Assembly (NCBI RefSeq): GCF_045679555.1
Contig: NC_092091.1
Location: forward strand, 19,378,572-19,442,571
From: Salvelinus alpinus
Taxonomy: Eukaryota > Chordata > Actinopteri > Salmoniformes > Salmonidae
Length of the DNA: 64,000 nucleotides
Reading direction: 5' to 3'
Made by a program: the position numbers and the translations under genes. Shown here one piece after another: positions 41,601 to 52,163 of this stretch (position 1 is its first letter; every line of letters begins with the position of its first letter). Below the pieces are notes generated by a model. It did no database searches and was not told the origin of the DNA. It saw nothing but the letters and a program-made list of their open reading frames with translations.

Positions 41601-42270
41601 TTTGGCCTGCCTGCTGACATCACCAGGCGGTAAATTAGTTGATTTACCAATAAGAAAGAGAATTTCAAACCTCGCTGCTAATAACAGCTAGTTTTCAGTT
41701 TTCCCCTCCCCACTCAGACCACTACCAGACAGTTCTAGCTAAATTCTTGCTTGAGAAATTGCTCTTTGCTAAGAAGATATTTTTGTTTATTTTTGACCAT
41801 TTTAATTGAAAACAATCACAGTAAGGTACTTAATTGTTACCCAGAAATGATTTGATATTGAGGTAAAAATGGCTGCATTGGGCATTTAACCTGTATCATT
41901 TATTCTCTAGGGAGAATAATAACTTTTATGTTTGGTCAGATTTCTATTTTATCATTATTTAAGAATATCTTATCAAATATCGAAATTATGAACACCACTG
42001 AAAAAAACTAAGGACAAGGTGTGTGTGACATGTGTGTGTGACCTATATCACCTATAGGTGGCAGCCTTACCATAAAATAAGTAGAACAAAGGTCAAACTA
42101 GAGGTCATACATAAGTGGTCTTGCTGGTACTCTCATGTCTTGGTTTGAGTGAGAAATTGCCACATAATATAAAGACTAACAACCTTTTGGATGGCTTCCA
42201 ACCGCCACTGGTCAACTTTTAAAACACATTTGAACTGACTCTCCATGTTGTCAGTGTGTAATTACAATGT
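41601..42270. other. intergenic stretch, nothing recognised
   Basis: About 670 bp of AT-rich sequence between the LINE and the next LINE fragment. No gene, RNA or clear repeat was seen. Confidence 0.35.
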
Positions 42271-42274
42271 AATA

Positions 42275-42925
42275 AATAAAATAAAATTGTATTTGTCATA
42301 TACTTCGCAAACAACAGGTGTACACGAACAGTGAAATGCTTACAAAAAGGTCCCTTCCCAACAATGCAGAGATAAAGAAAATAGAGAAATAATAGGAACG
42401 TTAAACACGTAATAATAGATACATAATGAGAAACAATAACTTATACAAGGGGTACCAGTACTGAGTCAATGTACAGGGGTACGAGGTAATAACTTGGCTA
42501 TATATAAGGGGCACCAGTACTGAGTCGATGTACAGGGGTACGAGGTAATAACTTGGCTATATACAAGGGGCATCAGTACTGAGTCTATGTGCAGGGGTAT
42601 GAGGTAACTGAGGTAGATATGTACATATAACTAGGAATAAAGTGACAGATAGTAAACGGTAGCAGCAGTGTCTGTGATGAGTCAAAACAGTTAGTGCAAA
42701 AAGGGTCAATGAATATAGTCCGGGTAGCTATTTGGTTAACTATTTAATGAACTGTTTAGCAGTCTTATGGCTTGGGGGTAAAAACTGTTCAGGGTCCTGT
42801 TGGTTCCAGACTTGGTGCATCAGTACCTCTTCCCGTGCAGTAGCAGAGAGAACAGTCTATGACTTGGGTGGCTGTAGTCTTTAGACATTTTTAGGGTCTT
42901 CCTCTGACACAACCTAATAGGGCTA
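42275..42925 (-). mobile_element. LINE 3' region fragment, minus strand, with internal ~60-bp repeats
   Basis: It carries the LINE 3' signature in reverse (ACAACAGGTGTACACGAACA, AGTGAAATGCTTAC) and the AGAGAACAGTCTATGACTTGG block shared with 39240. Three copies of a roughly 60-bp unit (CAGTACTGAGTC ... GGGGTACGAGGTAATAACTT) lie at 42447-42610. No coding part is left. Confidence 0.75.
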
Positions 42926-42929
42926 CCAT

Positions 42930-45900
42930 GTTGACCTGATACTATGGAAAATAATCATATTATCTCTGCTGGTAAATAACTTCATATTATGAATGATGCG
43001 CGTGAACCTTATCTGGCTCATTTGAGCTTCCTAATTAGTTAGGGAACCAATAGGATACATTGTCTGGTCTTTTGAGATTCATATAAACTGTCCAGTCTCT
43101 ACTATGCACTGCAAAATACTCTTGTGAGTCTTGTCATTTTTAGAAGCGGAAGGTCTACAAGATATCATCTTTGGAAAATTGAATATTGTTTATTCAATAG
43201 TATGCTCAGCATACCATTTTAAACAAATGCACAGTGCTTTCTGGAGTACAATACAATTAAAATGAAACTGAATGGTATCTTTTTTCATAGGCCCTTTTCA
43301 TTGTATCCTACATTTAAGTAATGCAGAACATAAATTCTACATCGTTCTAATAGCATGCATGCTGTTTGACCTAACAAGTGTCAGATTCCGCTTGTCACCT
43401 CTAAAGCATTCCTAAAGACTTGTACAGCCTTTTGTGTGAGGCGCTGGAAGTTAACATAAGTACTACTTGAGAGGTCAGGCTGGGAAATGAGGTCCAGGCA
43501 GTATATATTTTCTCAATGGAGGTGGTGGCTGGGATCACAGTCACATCGGTTGGTGTCTGCTGCTGAGATGTAGGTGAGGATCAGGAGGTGTTTGTTGCTA
43601 TGGTTCACGAGCAGGGCCCCTCGACAAGCTCGTTTGATGTGGTCGGCCTCTGTTGGCGGCTGGCTCTTTGCGCTGGTGACAGTCATTGCCGGGTGAGTGA
43701 CTGTCAATGCCTGAGCCAACAAAAGGGGAGAAGACAGCCATTCATGGCCCTGATAATAGCCAGGCCAGGACAAGGCTGCCATTCTCACAGACTTTGATCA
43801 TATGGATTCTTTGCACACCTCTGTAGGGGCTCCCTTTTTGTTTTACAGATGGACGCTGTTTTGAAAGTTCACCTGGCCAAGAAGACTTGACGGAGGTGCT
43901 TTGTGAAAGACTTGTGTTGGTAAATGCTTTGAGCATATATGTGTGTGCCTCTCAGATGGATCATGTGACATTCCCCCTGTGGAAAGAAGCTAGTGTTTTA
44001 AGAGACAGCTGCATGCTTTCGGCTGTCCAACTGCATGACATCCTAGAGGAGTTGTTCTTGGACATGTCAGATATTAGTCATCATGTTGAAATGGTCAAGA
44101 AAACATATTTAGGAAATGATTGTGTGTACTGGACAGTATATGTACCGTATGCATAGCCACATACAGTAGGAATTATGTTTTTGTCGGTCACATTACATCA
44201 GTATTTCTACCTAACCTCTGGTCCTGCATGATTATTTGCCAACACTGCCATAAATAATGTTTTAATGACAGAACTTTATTTGATTCGTTGTTTGCCACAC
44301 AGATTGAGCAAATATTTAAAGTATGAGTGTCAACAGGGAATTAATACAAACATATTGACCATTCTGACTGACTCATACCACTCTCACAGGGTTTCTCACA
44401 CAGAGAGGGAAGGTACATTAAGACGACTTGAATGATGGAGTCATCTAAGAAAATATTGTAATGATTTTTCATGCTGGTATTTACAAGTGCTACTTAATGG
44501 AATAATGGCTCTGACTACAGAGCCACATGTACTGTAGCAGTTAGCCTTTGTGATGCTTAGTTATTTCCATCACTGTATTTGATGCTAGACTCAAAACATC
44601 CTTTTGGTTCTAGTCCAAACCCTTTGAGGGGTTGTAAAATGCTGAGCCAGCAGAGGTCTTTACAGTAACCACGTCTACATACTGCTATCTCTGTCTCTCA
44701 CTTTATCAGTGTTCTGATTATCTGCTTTGGAATCACTGACGCGCAAAATCATGGCTACTTAATCACACCTGGCATGTCTCTTTTTTTTCCTTAAAAAAGC
44801 CGCAGTTTGTGGTATCGCTCGGGATCTGCTCCCGCCATCTGGATCTCTCAGAACAGTAAAGTCCATCAGATACGTGCCCCACTTATCTCCAGGCCACCGA
44901 CAATAGACAATAGTCATGAAGCAGGATATGCAAATGAAACGTGCTCTGACTAGGCCAGGGCACAGTGATGGTGGTGGTCTGGTCAGTTCCTGAATGAGTC
45001 CCGGATGTTTACACAGTCACCCACGGTGTGCAGCACAGAGATATCAAGAACACCTGCATTGGTCCAAACTGGCAGGAAGTCGACAAGTGACGACAGACTA
45101 ATTGCATAAACATAGAAGTTGTAATAATGTATTGGCATGGCATTGTATTTTAACAGTATTTCCCTTTTGTGAATTTCGTACATATCCCTAAATCTGGTAG
45201 GCCTACAAAAATATGCTAACTAGAGCAATGTGAAGAGACTTATATACTACGAATGTAAATCTGTCTTTTAATATTTGAATAAATAACAAAAGAGCAGAAT
45301 GATCATATGCTTAAAAAGCAAGAGGTCAGGGGTGATCAACTGAAAGGAGATCAGGGAGAGAGAGAGGGAGAGAGAGAAAGAGAAAGAGTACAGAAACAGG
45401 GAGTGAGTCAGTGGAGTTAGCAAGAGAGAGAAAACAATTAATAATAGGATCTATTACTGAGGGATTGTCAGTGCTAAGAGGGAGGTCGAGTTTCAGGCCT
45501 TTTTGAAGACTTTGAGGGTACAAACAGGACTCATTACAGAGATATTATCTCCATTCATACACTTACAGAGCCGCTTGGATCCCTGCTGGGAAAGATTAGG
45601 TTCCTTTGCTTGTGAACATCCTCCTCTGGTGCCCGGGCTGAAGAGCTTTCTCTGCTCAGGGCGCACCCTGGCCGGGAGACGCAACGTGGGAGCTGACTGA
45701 AAGCCTTCTGCAGGGGAGAGGAGAGAGGGTGGGGGGGCTCAAACTACCAAAAAGTCAGCCCTTTCTCATTTGGAGAGAGAGCTGCGTCACACCAGAGGGC
45801 CCCCCACCTGTTACTGATCTCTGAGTTTAGCGTTTGCCTCGTATTTTAGGATAGGGTATTAATGTGCTTTGTTCTTAATGATCATCACATTGACTAAAGT

Positions 45901-47776
45901 CTTGAATGGACTTGGATTATGTCATGTAGGCGTACTGTATTTAAATCTATACTGCATGTGTCATTCTAGTATGTCTTGCACTGGTAACTGAGAATAAAGC
46001 ACAGTGATAAATATACAGGGTTCTGGTTAAATATGATAAAATAATTGAACAATACAACATTCTTTCAAGCACCATATCCTCCTGGAAATATCCAGACAGC
46101 TCTATTTAGGGTCATTCATATTCTACCTATTCAATAATGTATCCAACTTCAATAGCTAAGGATACTGTAGGTCTATAGTCAAGCCACAGACAGCAATACA
46201 TGAGCGTGTGTCTCGCTTGGACCCAGGACACCACAAAGCAATCTACTGCCACATCTGACATTCAGATGCGGATATAAACTTTGATCTTGACCTCCGGGCA
46301 GACTAACTTTTAAGTAGGAAGTTATACAGTACATAGCATGATTGTATGATTTTAATTCTGGGTAATTTTCAGAGAGGAGGGGCAACTGGAGCTTCCTGGG
46401 GGTGCAGGCCGCATGAAAGAGTTCACTCTCCATGAAGGGAAAATAGGGATGACCAAGCAGCTGGCATACGAATGAAGTGGAAATTGAAGAGTTATCATAT
46501 AAATTAGCTTAAAGATGCATTAGAATCAAATAGAATCCAAAGAAAATCCCTTACCCCAGTTATTTTAGCATTTGTTTTATATAAAGGTATGTCGGCCTAC
46601 ACTCCCACAGCATGATGCAAAGTCTACCAGCCACACCTGAAGGTAGATGTATAAGCTTCACTGATTACAATTACATTTGCATATTTGTATTTAGATACAC
46701 ACATTTTTGAGCAGGCATAAGCAAAGCCAGCTGTGATAGAAGGTCTTCTAGCACTTCAGAGGACATTGAAGAATATTGTTTTCCATTACAATGCTGATGG
46801 AGAAGGCTGGAGTACCCTATAACAATTACACAGACAAGTCTATGAACACTCAGCTGTCCTGCTAACTGTTTACATTTTTTTGAAGATGGGGAAACAGTTT
46901 TATACAATGCTAACAAAAACCACATCTCCAATGTGTGCTGTGCTCTCCCAGCCCAGGCTCCTCCAGCCTGGCAACAGCACAGGCAGGCAACAACAAACAG
47001 ACAGTCACTCCAATGAACTCCACAGGGCGGAAATAAGGAGAGTTTGAAGGAAGAAGGAATAAACCTACTGGAAGTCAAGAGACGCTGCAGAGTGGTTTAA
47101 TTGCGGGTGAAATGCCTCTTTTCCTGGGGCCCATGCAGATAAATAGAGAGAAGTTTTGAGGAACTCCACAGTATCTAATAGCCAGAACAAGCAGGTAGAC
47201 AGGAATGGCTGCCAGGGGTTAGGGGGGTTGGGAGCTGTGGGGGAGAGAGAGGGCAGCTGGCCTCTGTCTGACTGGTCTTTTATGATGGGAGAGGGGGGGT
47301 AGAGGGACAGCCAAGCTTCTGGGACCAGTTAACAAGCGAAAGAGTGTGAAGTCACTGTTGTCCTCTCTGTGCACGCACCCCTCAAACACACTTCCACCCC
47401 TGGACACCGTGGTCGCCCCGGGGCGGTACACATCATTGAAACCGGGACCCTATTAAAAGGAAGTAAGTGCTGCACTAACTGGATAGACTCACTTTAGAAC
47501 ATGTGCTGTGGAGTGCTGCGGCTGCTCTCACAGCGGATGCTCCTAGCACCCTCGGCTGCTAGAATCAGATGATAGGGAATATTTCATTTGGTTTTACTTT
47601 TGTGTAAAAAAGGTCAACACATTACAGTTTTGTCCTCATTTCATTATTAATGACTAGCATGCAGTGAACTTGAGCCACCCTTCAAATACCATCAGGAATA
47701 CACTGAAGGAGTGAGGACAGGACAGTATATGGACAGTTTTGACAAATATTGAATGGAATACATTAGGTATCAGTAG
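42930..47776. other. intergenic region between polrmt and fgf22, no gene seen
   Basis: Nearly 4.9 kb in which I find no exon with family similarity, no RNA gene and no clear transposon. Short open frames (43887-44156 and others) lack known motifs. A GA-rich run lies at 45355-45390. Enhancers for the two divergent genes could be here, but the sequence alone does not show them. Confidence 0.4.
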
Positions 47777-47826
47777 TGCCGGCCCCAGGAATAAGCAGTT
47801 GCTTAGGGCCCCCGACCCTGTCCTCT

Positions 47827-47951
47827 TCTTCAGCTACACCAATTGAAGTGGATTTAACAGGTGACATCAGTAAGGGATCACAGCTTTCACCTGGATTCAC
47901 CTGGTCAGTCTATGCCATGTAAAGAGTTCCTAATGTTGTGTACACTCAGTG
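47827..47951. mobile_element. family A MITE, copy 3, right-end fragment
   Basis: AATTGAAGTGGATTTAACAG through TGTACACTCAGTG matches the right third of the copy at 15778. The Tc1 element at 47954 inserted into the TA that ends this copy. Confidence 0.75.
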
Positions 47952-47953
47952 TA

Positions 47954-49483
47954 CAGTCGTGGCCAAAAGTTTTGAGAATGACACAAATATAAATTTTCAC
48001 AAAGTTTGCTGCTTCAGTGTCTTTAGATATTTTAGTCAGATGTTACTATGGAATACTGAAGTATAATTACAAGCATTTCATAAGTGTTAAAGGCTTTTAT
48101 TGACAATTACATGAAGTTGATGCAAAGAGTCAATATTTGCAGTGTTGGCCCTTCTTTTTCAAGACCTCTGTAATCCTCCCTGGCATGCTGTCAATTTACT
48201 TCTGGGCCACATCCTGACTGATGGCAGCCCATTCTTGCATAATAAATGCTTGGAGTTTGTCAGAATTTGTGGGGTTTTGTTTGTCCACCCGCCTCTTGAG
48301 AATTGACCACAAGTTCTTAATGGGATTAAGGTCTGGGTAGTTTCCTGGCCATGGACCCAAAATATCGATGTTTTGTTCCCCGAGCCACTTAGTTTTCACT
48401 TTTGCCTTTTGGCAAGGTGCTCCATCATGCTGGAAAAGGCATTGTTCATCACCAAACTGTTCCTGGATGGTTGGGAGAAGTTGCTCTCGGAGGATGTGTT
48501 GGTACCATTCTTTATTCATGGCTGTGTTCTTAGGCAAAATTGTGAGTGAGCCCAATCCCTTGGCTGAAAAGCAACCCCACACATGAATGGTCTCAGGATG
48601 CTTTACTGTTGGCATGACACAGGACTGATGGTAGCGCTCGCCTTGTCTTCTCCGGACAAGTTTTTTTCCGGATGCCCCAAACAATCGGAAAGGGGATTCA
48701 TCAGAGAAAATGACTTTACCCCAGTCCTCAGCAGTTCAATCCCTGTACCTTTTGCAGAATATCAGTCTGTCCCTGATGTTGCTGCCCTTCTTGACACCAG
48801 GCCATCCTCCAAAAGTATTTGCCTCACTGTACATGCAGATGCACTCACACCTGCCTGCTGCCACTCCTGAGCAAGCTCTGTACTGATGGTGCCCCGATCC
48901 CGCAGCTGAATCAACTTTAGGAGACGGTCCTGGCGCTTACTGGACTTTCTTGGGCGTCCTGAAGCCTTCTTCACAACAATTGAACCGTTCTCCTTGAATT
49001 TCCTGATGATCCGATAAGGTGCAATCTTACTGGCAGCAATATCCTTGCCTGTGAAGCCCTTTTTGTGCAAAGCAATGATCACGGCACGTGTTTCCTTGCA
49101 GGTAACCATATTTGACAGAGGAAGAACAATGATTCCAAGCACCACCCTCCTTTTGAAGCTTCCAGTCTGTTATTCAAACTCAATCAGCATGACAGAGTGA
49201 TCTCCAGCCTTGTCCTCATCAACACTCACACCTGTGTTAACGAGAGAATCACTGACATGATGTGAGCTGGTCCTTTTGTGGCAGGGCTGAAATGCAGTGG
49301 AAATGTTTTTGGGGGATTCAGTTCATTTGCATGGCAAAGAGGGATTTTGCAATTAATTGCAATTCATCTGATCACTCTTCATAACATTCTGGAGTATATG
49401 CAAATTGCCATCATACAAACTGAGGCAGCAGACTTTGTGAAAATTAATATTTGTGTCATTCTCAAAACTTTTGGCCACGACTG
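47954..49483 (-). mobile_element. Tc1/mariner element with TIR CAGTCGTGGCCAAAAGTTTT
   Basis: The ends CAGTCGTGGCCAAAAGTTTT and AAAACTTTTGGCCACGACTG are inverted repeats flanked by TA (47952-47953, 49484-49485). Length is 1,530 bp. The transposase reads on the minus strand. Confidence 0.95.
48196..49110 (-). pseudogene. Tc1 transposase, frameshifted, catalytic Glu replaced by Lys
   Basis: The N-terminal DNA-binding part begins MVTCKETRAVIIALHKKGFT and includes the KASGRPRKSSKRQDR hinge. The frame breaks near 48750. The catalytic part continues LFGASGKKLVRRRQGERYHQ, HVWGCFSAKGLGSLTI, and second Asp motif LFQHDGAPCQKAK. The final acidic motif reads PDLNPIKNLW where relatives have PIENLW, so the catalytic Glu is missing. 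The enzyme would be inactive even without the frameshift. Confidence 0.9.
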
Positions 49484-50124
49484 TATATACAGATATATTT
49501 ATATTATTTTAGGAAGTCAACTTACTGTTGACAGTTAGACTAGTAGAATACACAAGGTGCCAGTTTCGAAATGTGGTTGTGCATCATTTCTCTTGTTATG
49601 TCAGTCACTGACAGTCACTCAATTAGCCATGTCAGCTAACTATTTTTAGATTGGTAAGTTAGTCTTGCCAGCTATCTAAACTTGTTGTAATCATAGCCGA
49701 ATACCAACATGCTCACAGGGCACGGGCCCAGGGGCTCTGACCTCAAGGGGGCCCCCATTGATTTCGTTTGTCACTCCCACTCAGATATCATTAACATGGC
49801 ATAAGTCATGGCAAAATGTGTAGAATTGCAAGAAATTAGCTTTAAATCTGCAGAATGTTGTTTCCACCCAATGGCAAAATGTGTAGAATTGCAGGAAATA
49901 AGCTGTTAAACTGCAATTTGTATCTCTCTGTCCCATGGCAAAAGAAGTAGAATTGCATGAAATGTGTTATAAATTGCAAGATAGTATTTTCTCTACTTCC
50001 CATTGCAAAATGTGTAGAATTGCAGGAAATTAACTTTAAAACCAAAATTGTTTGCCTGCGAGGTGGGGGCTCCACGCAACCAAATCTTGCTTAGGGTCCC
50101 CAAAAGCTAGAGCCGGCCCTAAGG

Positions 50125-50815
50125 TGACATGTTCATTTCTTTGAACGCAATGACTCAGTCCTGATTTACAGCCTGATCGTGACAACAGACAGACAGAGTG
50201 TGAAGTTGTAAAAAGGTGTTCACCATTACCACCCTGGTCTCACAAATCAGAGGTGAACATCAGAAACCACCTCAAGGAAATATTAACACAGGTGATCAGA
50301 AAGACTCCTCTGCCGTTGTTTCCGACAAACTAAAGCCCCCTTTAATCTGTCCCATATGTCTACAAATAGTCCAGTCACAGGTGTCACAAAAGGGCCCCTT
50401 CCATGTCAATTTACCTTCTCACTGCTGACCTAGGATCCTCATCATCTTCAAGCGCTGGGACAACAAAGGAGTTTGACTTAACCCTTTCCAGTTGACTCTT
50501 TCCATGGAGCAATAAAACCTATAGGTAGCCGGCTAATGGCTTTCTAGGAACCACTATTAGGAGACAAAGGCTACATTAAGAAATTATAAAAGAGAGATTG
50601 TGCAAAGCCTCTCTCGTTAATTTCAAATAGTTATCAATGATTGTGGCCCCACCCCTCTCCTTTCAACTCCCCAGATGCAAGCCCTGCCCAGGATAAAATG
50701 CAGGACAAGCCCAAGCCTCCCATTCCACACAGGAGAAGGGACGGACTGCACAGGAGAGAGTGGAGACAGTCATTTACTGCTTCACTGCTTCATACAGGCA
50801 GGCAGACCAGACACA
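50125..50815 (+). other. noncoding DNA upstream of fgf22, nothing recognised
   Basis: No gene or repeat can be supported in these 700 bp. They may contain fgf22 regulatory DNA. Confidence 0.35.
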
Positions 50816-50817
50816 CA

Positions 50818-51058
50818 CTCACTGACTGCCTCCCTCACTCACTTACTCTCTCACTCACTGACTGCCTCTCTCACTCACCGACTGCCTCTCTCACTCACTG
50901 ACTGCCTCTCTCACTCACCGACTGCCTCTCTCACTCACTGACTGCCTCTCTCACTCACTGACTGCCTCTCTCACTCACCGACAGCCTCTCTCACTCACTG
51001 ACTGCCTCTCTCACTCACTGACTGCCTCTCTCACTCACTGACTGCCTCTCACACTCAG
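50818..51058 (+). repeat. 20-bp minisatellite, about 12 copies, upstream of fgf22
   Basis: The unit is ACTGCCTCTCTCACTCACTG with a frequent T-to-C change near the end (CACCG). It is pyrimidine-rich on the plus strand and leads into the low-complexity stretch after 51060. Confidence 0.95.
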
Positions 51059-51059
51059 T

Positions 51060-51290
51060 AGCTGTTGCCTCTTTCTCTCTTCCTCATACACACACTGTCT
51101 CTCTCACTCTCCCGCCTCCTCACTCTGTCTCTCACTCTACCTCCCCCTCACTCTGCCTCCCTCACTCACATATACACAGACATACACACACACTCTCTCC
51201 CTCTGTCTCCCTCTCTGTTTCTCTCTCTCTTCTCTCTCTACACACACACACTCTCTCTGTGACTCGCTCTCCCTATTGCACTTTTACACA
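51060..51290 (+). repeat. pyrimidine-rich low-complexity tract
   Basis: CTCTCT, CACACA and TCCCTC runs dominate. It lies 500-750 bp upstream of the fgf22 start codon and could adopt non-B DNA, but no specific element is evident. Confidence 0.85.
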
Positions 51291-51763
51291 CACTTACACA
51301 CAGTCACTCACTCTCCCTCACTCAAGTCATTCTCAGCCAGACAAGCACTGTATTCCAGTCCAGCTGGAGAGAGGAGCATCGCAAGGTGCACACATCGCAG
51401 GACAGGACACTGATTGACTCTGCAGCTGGAAAGAAGGACACAAGCCAAAAGGAACAGAACAAGGAAAACAACAGAAAATAACAGATGACTTTTGGCAATG
51501 GAATTACAAAATGAATCATTTTAGAGGACAGAGTGAGTAAATAGAGGCTGAGAGAGAAATAGGAGTTTATCATCAGACAGACAAGTAAAGAGACAAAGTT
51601 ATCTGTGACAGAGGGCTGGTTAGAAGCCCAGGTTCCTCTCTGCTCTGCTGACTGGTCCTCAGTGACAGGGTCTGCTGCCTGCTTGATCACCCCCCCTTTC
51701 CACCTTCAGAGAGAGAGAGACCACTCGACTGGACCACACAGCCTGGGTCTCCAGCCAGCCAGC

Positions 51764-51799
51764 ATGCCTGCCTGTGCAAGGTGCACCTTGGGAGTCTGA
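51764..51799 (+). promoter_or_regulatory. uORF in the fgf22 leader (11 codons)
   Basis: ATG at 51764 opens a short frame MPACARCTLGV ending in TGA at 51797-51799, 6 nt before the fgf22 ATG. If transcribed it should reduce initiation at the main start and make it depend on leaky scanning or reinitiation. Its own context has A at -3 (GCCAGCATGC: A at -3), so it is not weak. Confidence 0.5.
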
Positions 51800-51805
51800 T
51801 CCACC

Positions 51806-52163
51806 ATGTGCAGATGGATGCCACCCTTCGCCGGACTCGGTCCTGACCTTGCTGCCATTGGCACTGCCCACGCCGGGCTTCCGCCCCTACCCAGTGCTGC
51901 CTCCCTCAGCCTGCTGTGCCTCACCCTGCTCCTGGTGGCTGGCACGGCTCTGGGGGGCTGCCCACCTGGGGTAGGGCATGAGCCCCTCCAAGTACTGGCG
52001 AGGGGCATTAACTGCTCATGGACACTTGAGCGGCACACACGCAGTTACAATCACCTAGAGGGCGATGTCCGACTAAGGCGGCTCTACTCCGCCAACAAGT
52101 TCTTTCTCTGTATCGACAAAACGGGCAAGGTGGACGGCACCAGACGGAAAAACTACGCTGAAA
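51806..52163 (+). CDS. fgf22: fgf22-like fibroblast growth factor, coding exon 1
   Basis: This exon encodes the N terminus of a secreted paracrine FGF of the FGF7/10/22 group, ligands of FGFR2b/FGFR1b; FGF22 is known as a presynaptic organiser in mammals. The start ATG has a strong context (CCACCATGT), and MCRWMPPF resembles the start of FGF10. Residues about 30-50 ([18 protein letters not shown]) form the signal peptide core. Residues 77-119 contain [20 protein letters not shown] and [20 protein letters not shown], the first beta-trefoil strands. NCS at 69-71 is a possible N-glycosylation site. The exon stops in phase 1 at GAA A|GTGAGT, the same place as in other FGF first exons. Exons 2 and 3 are not found to the right edge. 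The name rests on the POLRMT-FGF22 neighbourhood in human; fgf10 or fgf7 are less likely alternatives. Confidence 0.88.

Larger units (their letters stand above)
47778..50120. mobile_element. composite: hAT-like or similar element split by nested insertions
   Basis: The left end AGTGCCGGCCCCAGGAATAA and the right end (reverse complement AGGGCCGGCTCTAGCTTTTG) look like inverted termini, each followed inward by a GCTTAGGG.CCC-type or CCCTAAGC word. Between them sit a family A MITE piece and a Tc1 element. The residual body at 49700-50090 has four rough copies of a motif TGGCAAAATGTGTAGAATTG. No clear target duplication was found, so class and edges are tentative. Confidence 0.5.

Noticed and set aside
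43887..44156. 89-codon plus-strand frame as a gene between polrmt and fgf22
   Set aside because: It has no recognisable motif, no splice context and no similarity to a family I know; chance frames of this size are common in the window.
50641..51262. Overlapping frames encoding Ser/Leu/His-rich peptides
   Set aside because: They are translations of the 20-bp minisatellite and the CT/CA tract.
51806..52163. Naming the FGF gene fgf10 because of the M-x-x-W start and [10 protein letters not shown]
   Set aside because: These features are shared across the FGF7/10/22 group. The neighbour polrmt points to fgf22, though a tree with the full protein would be decisive.
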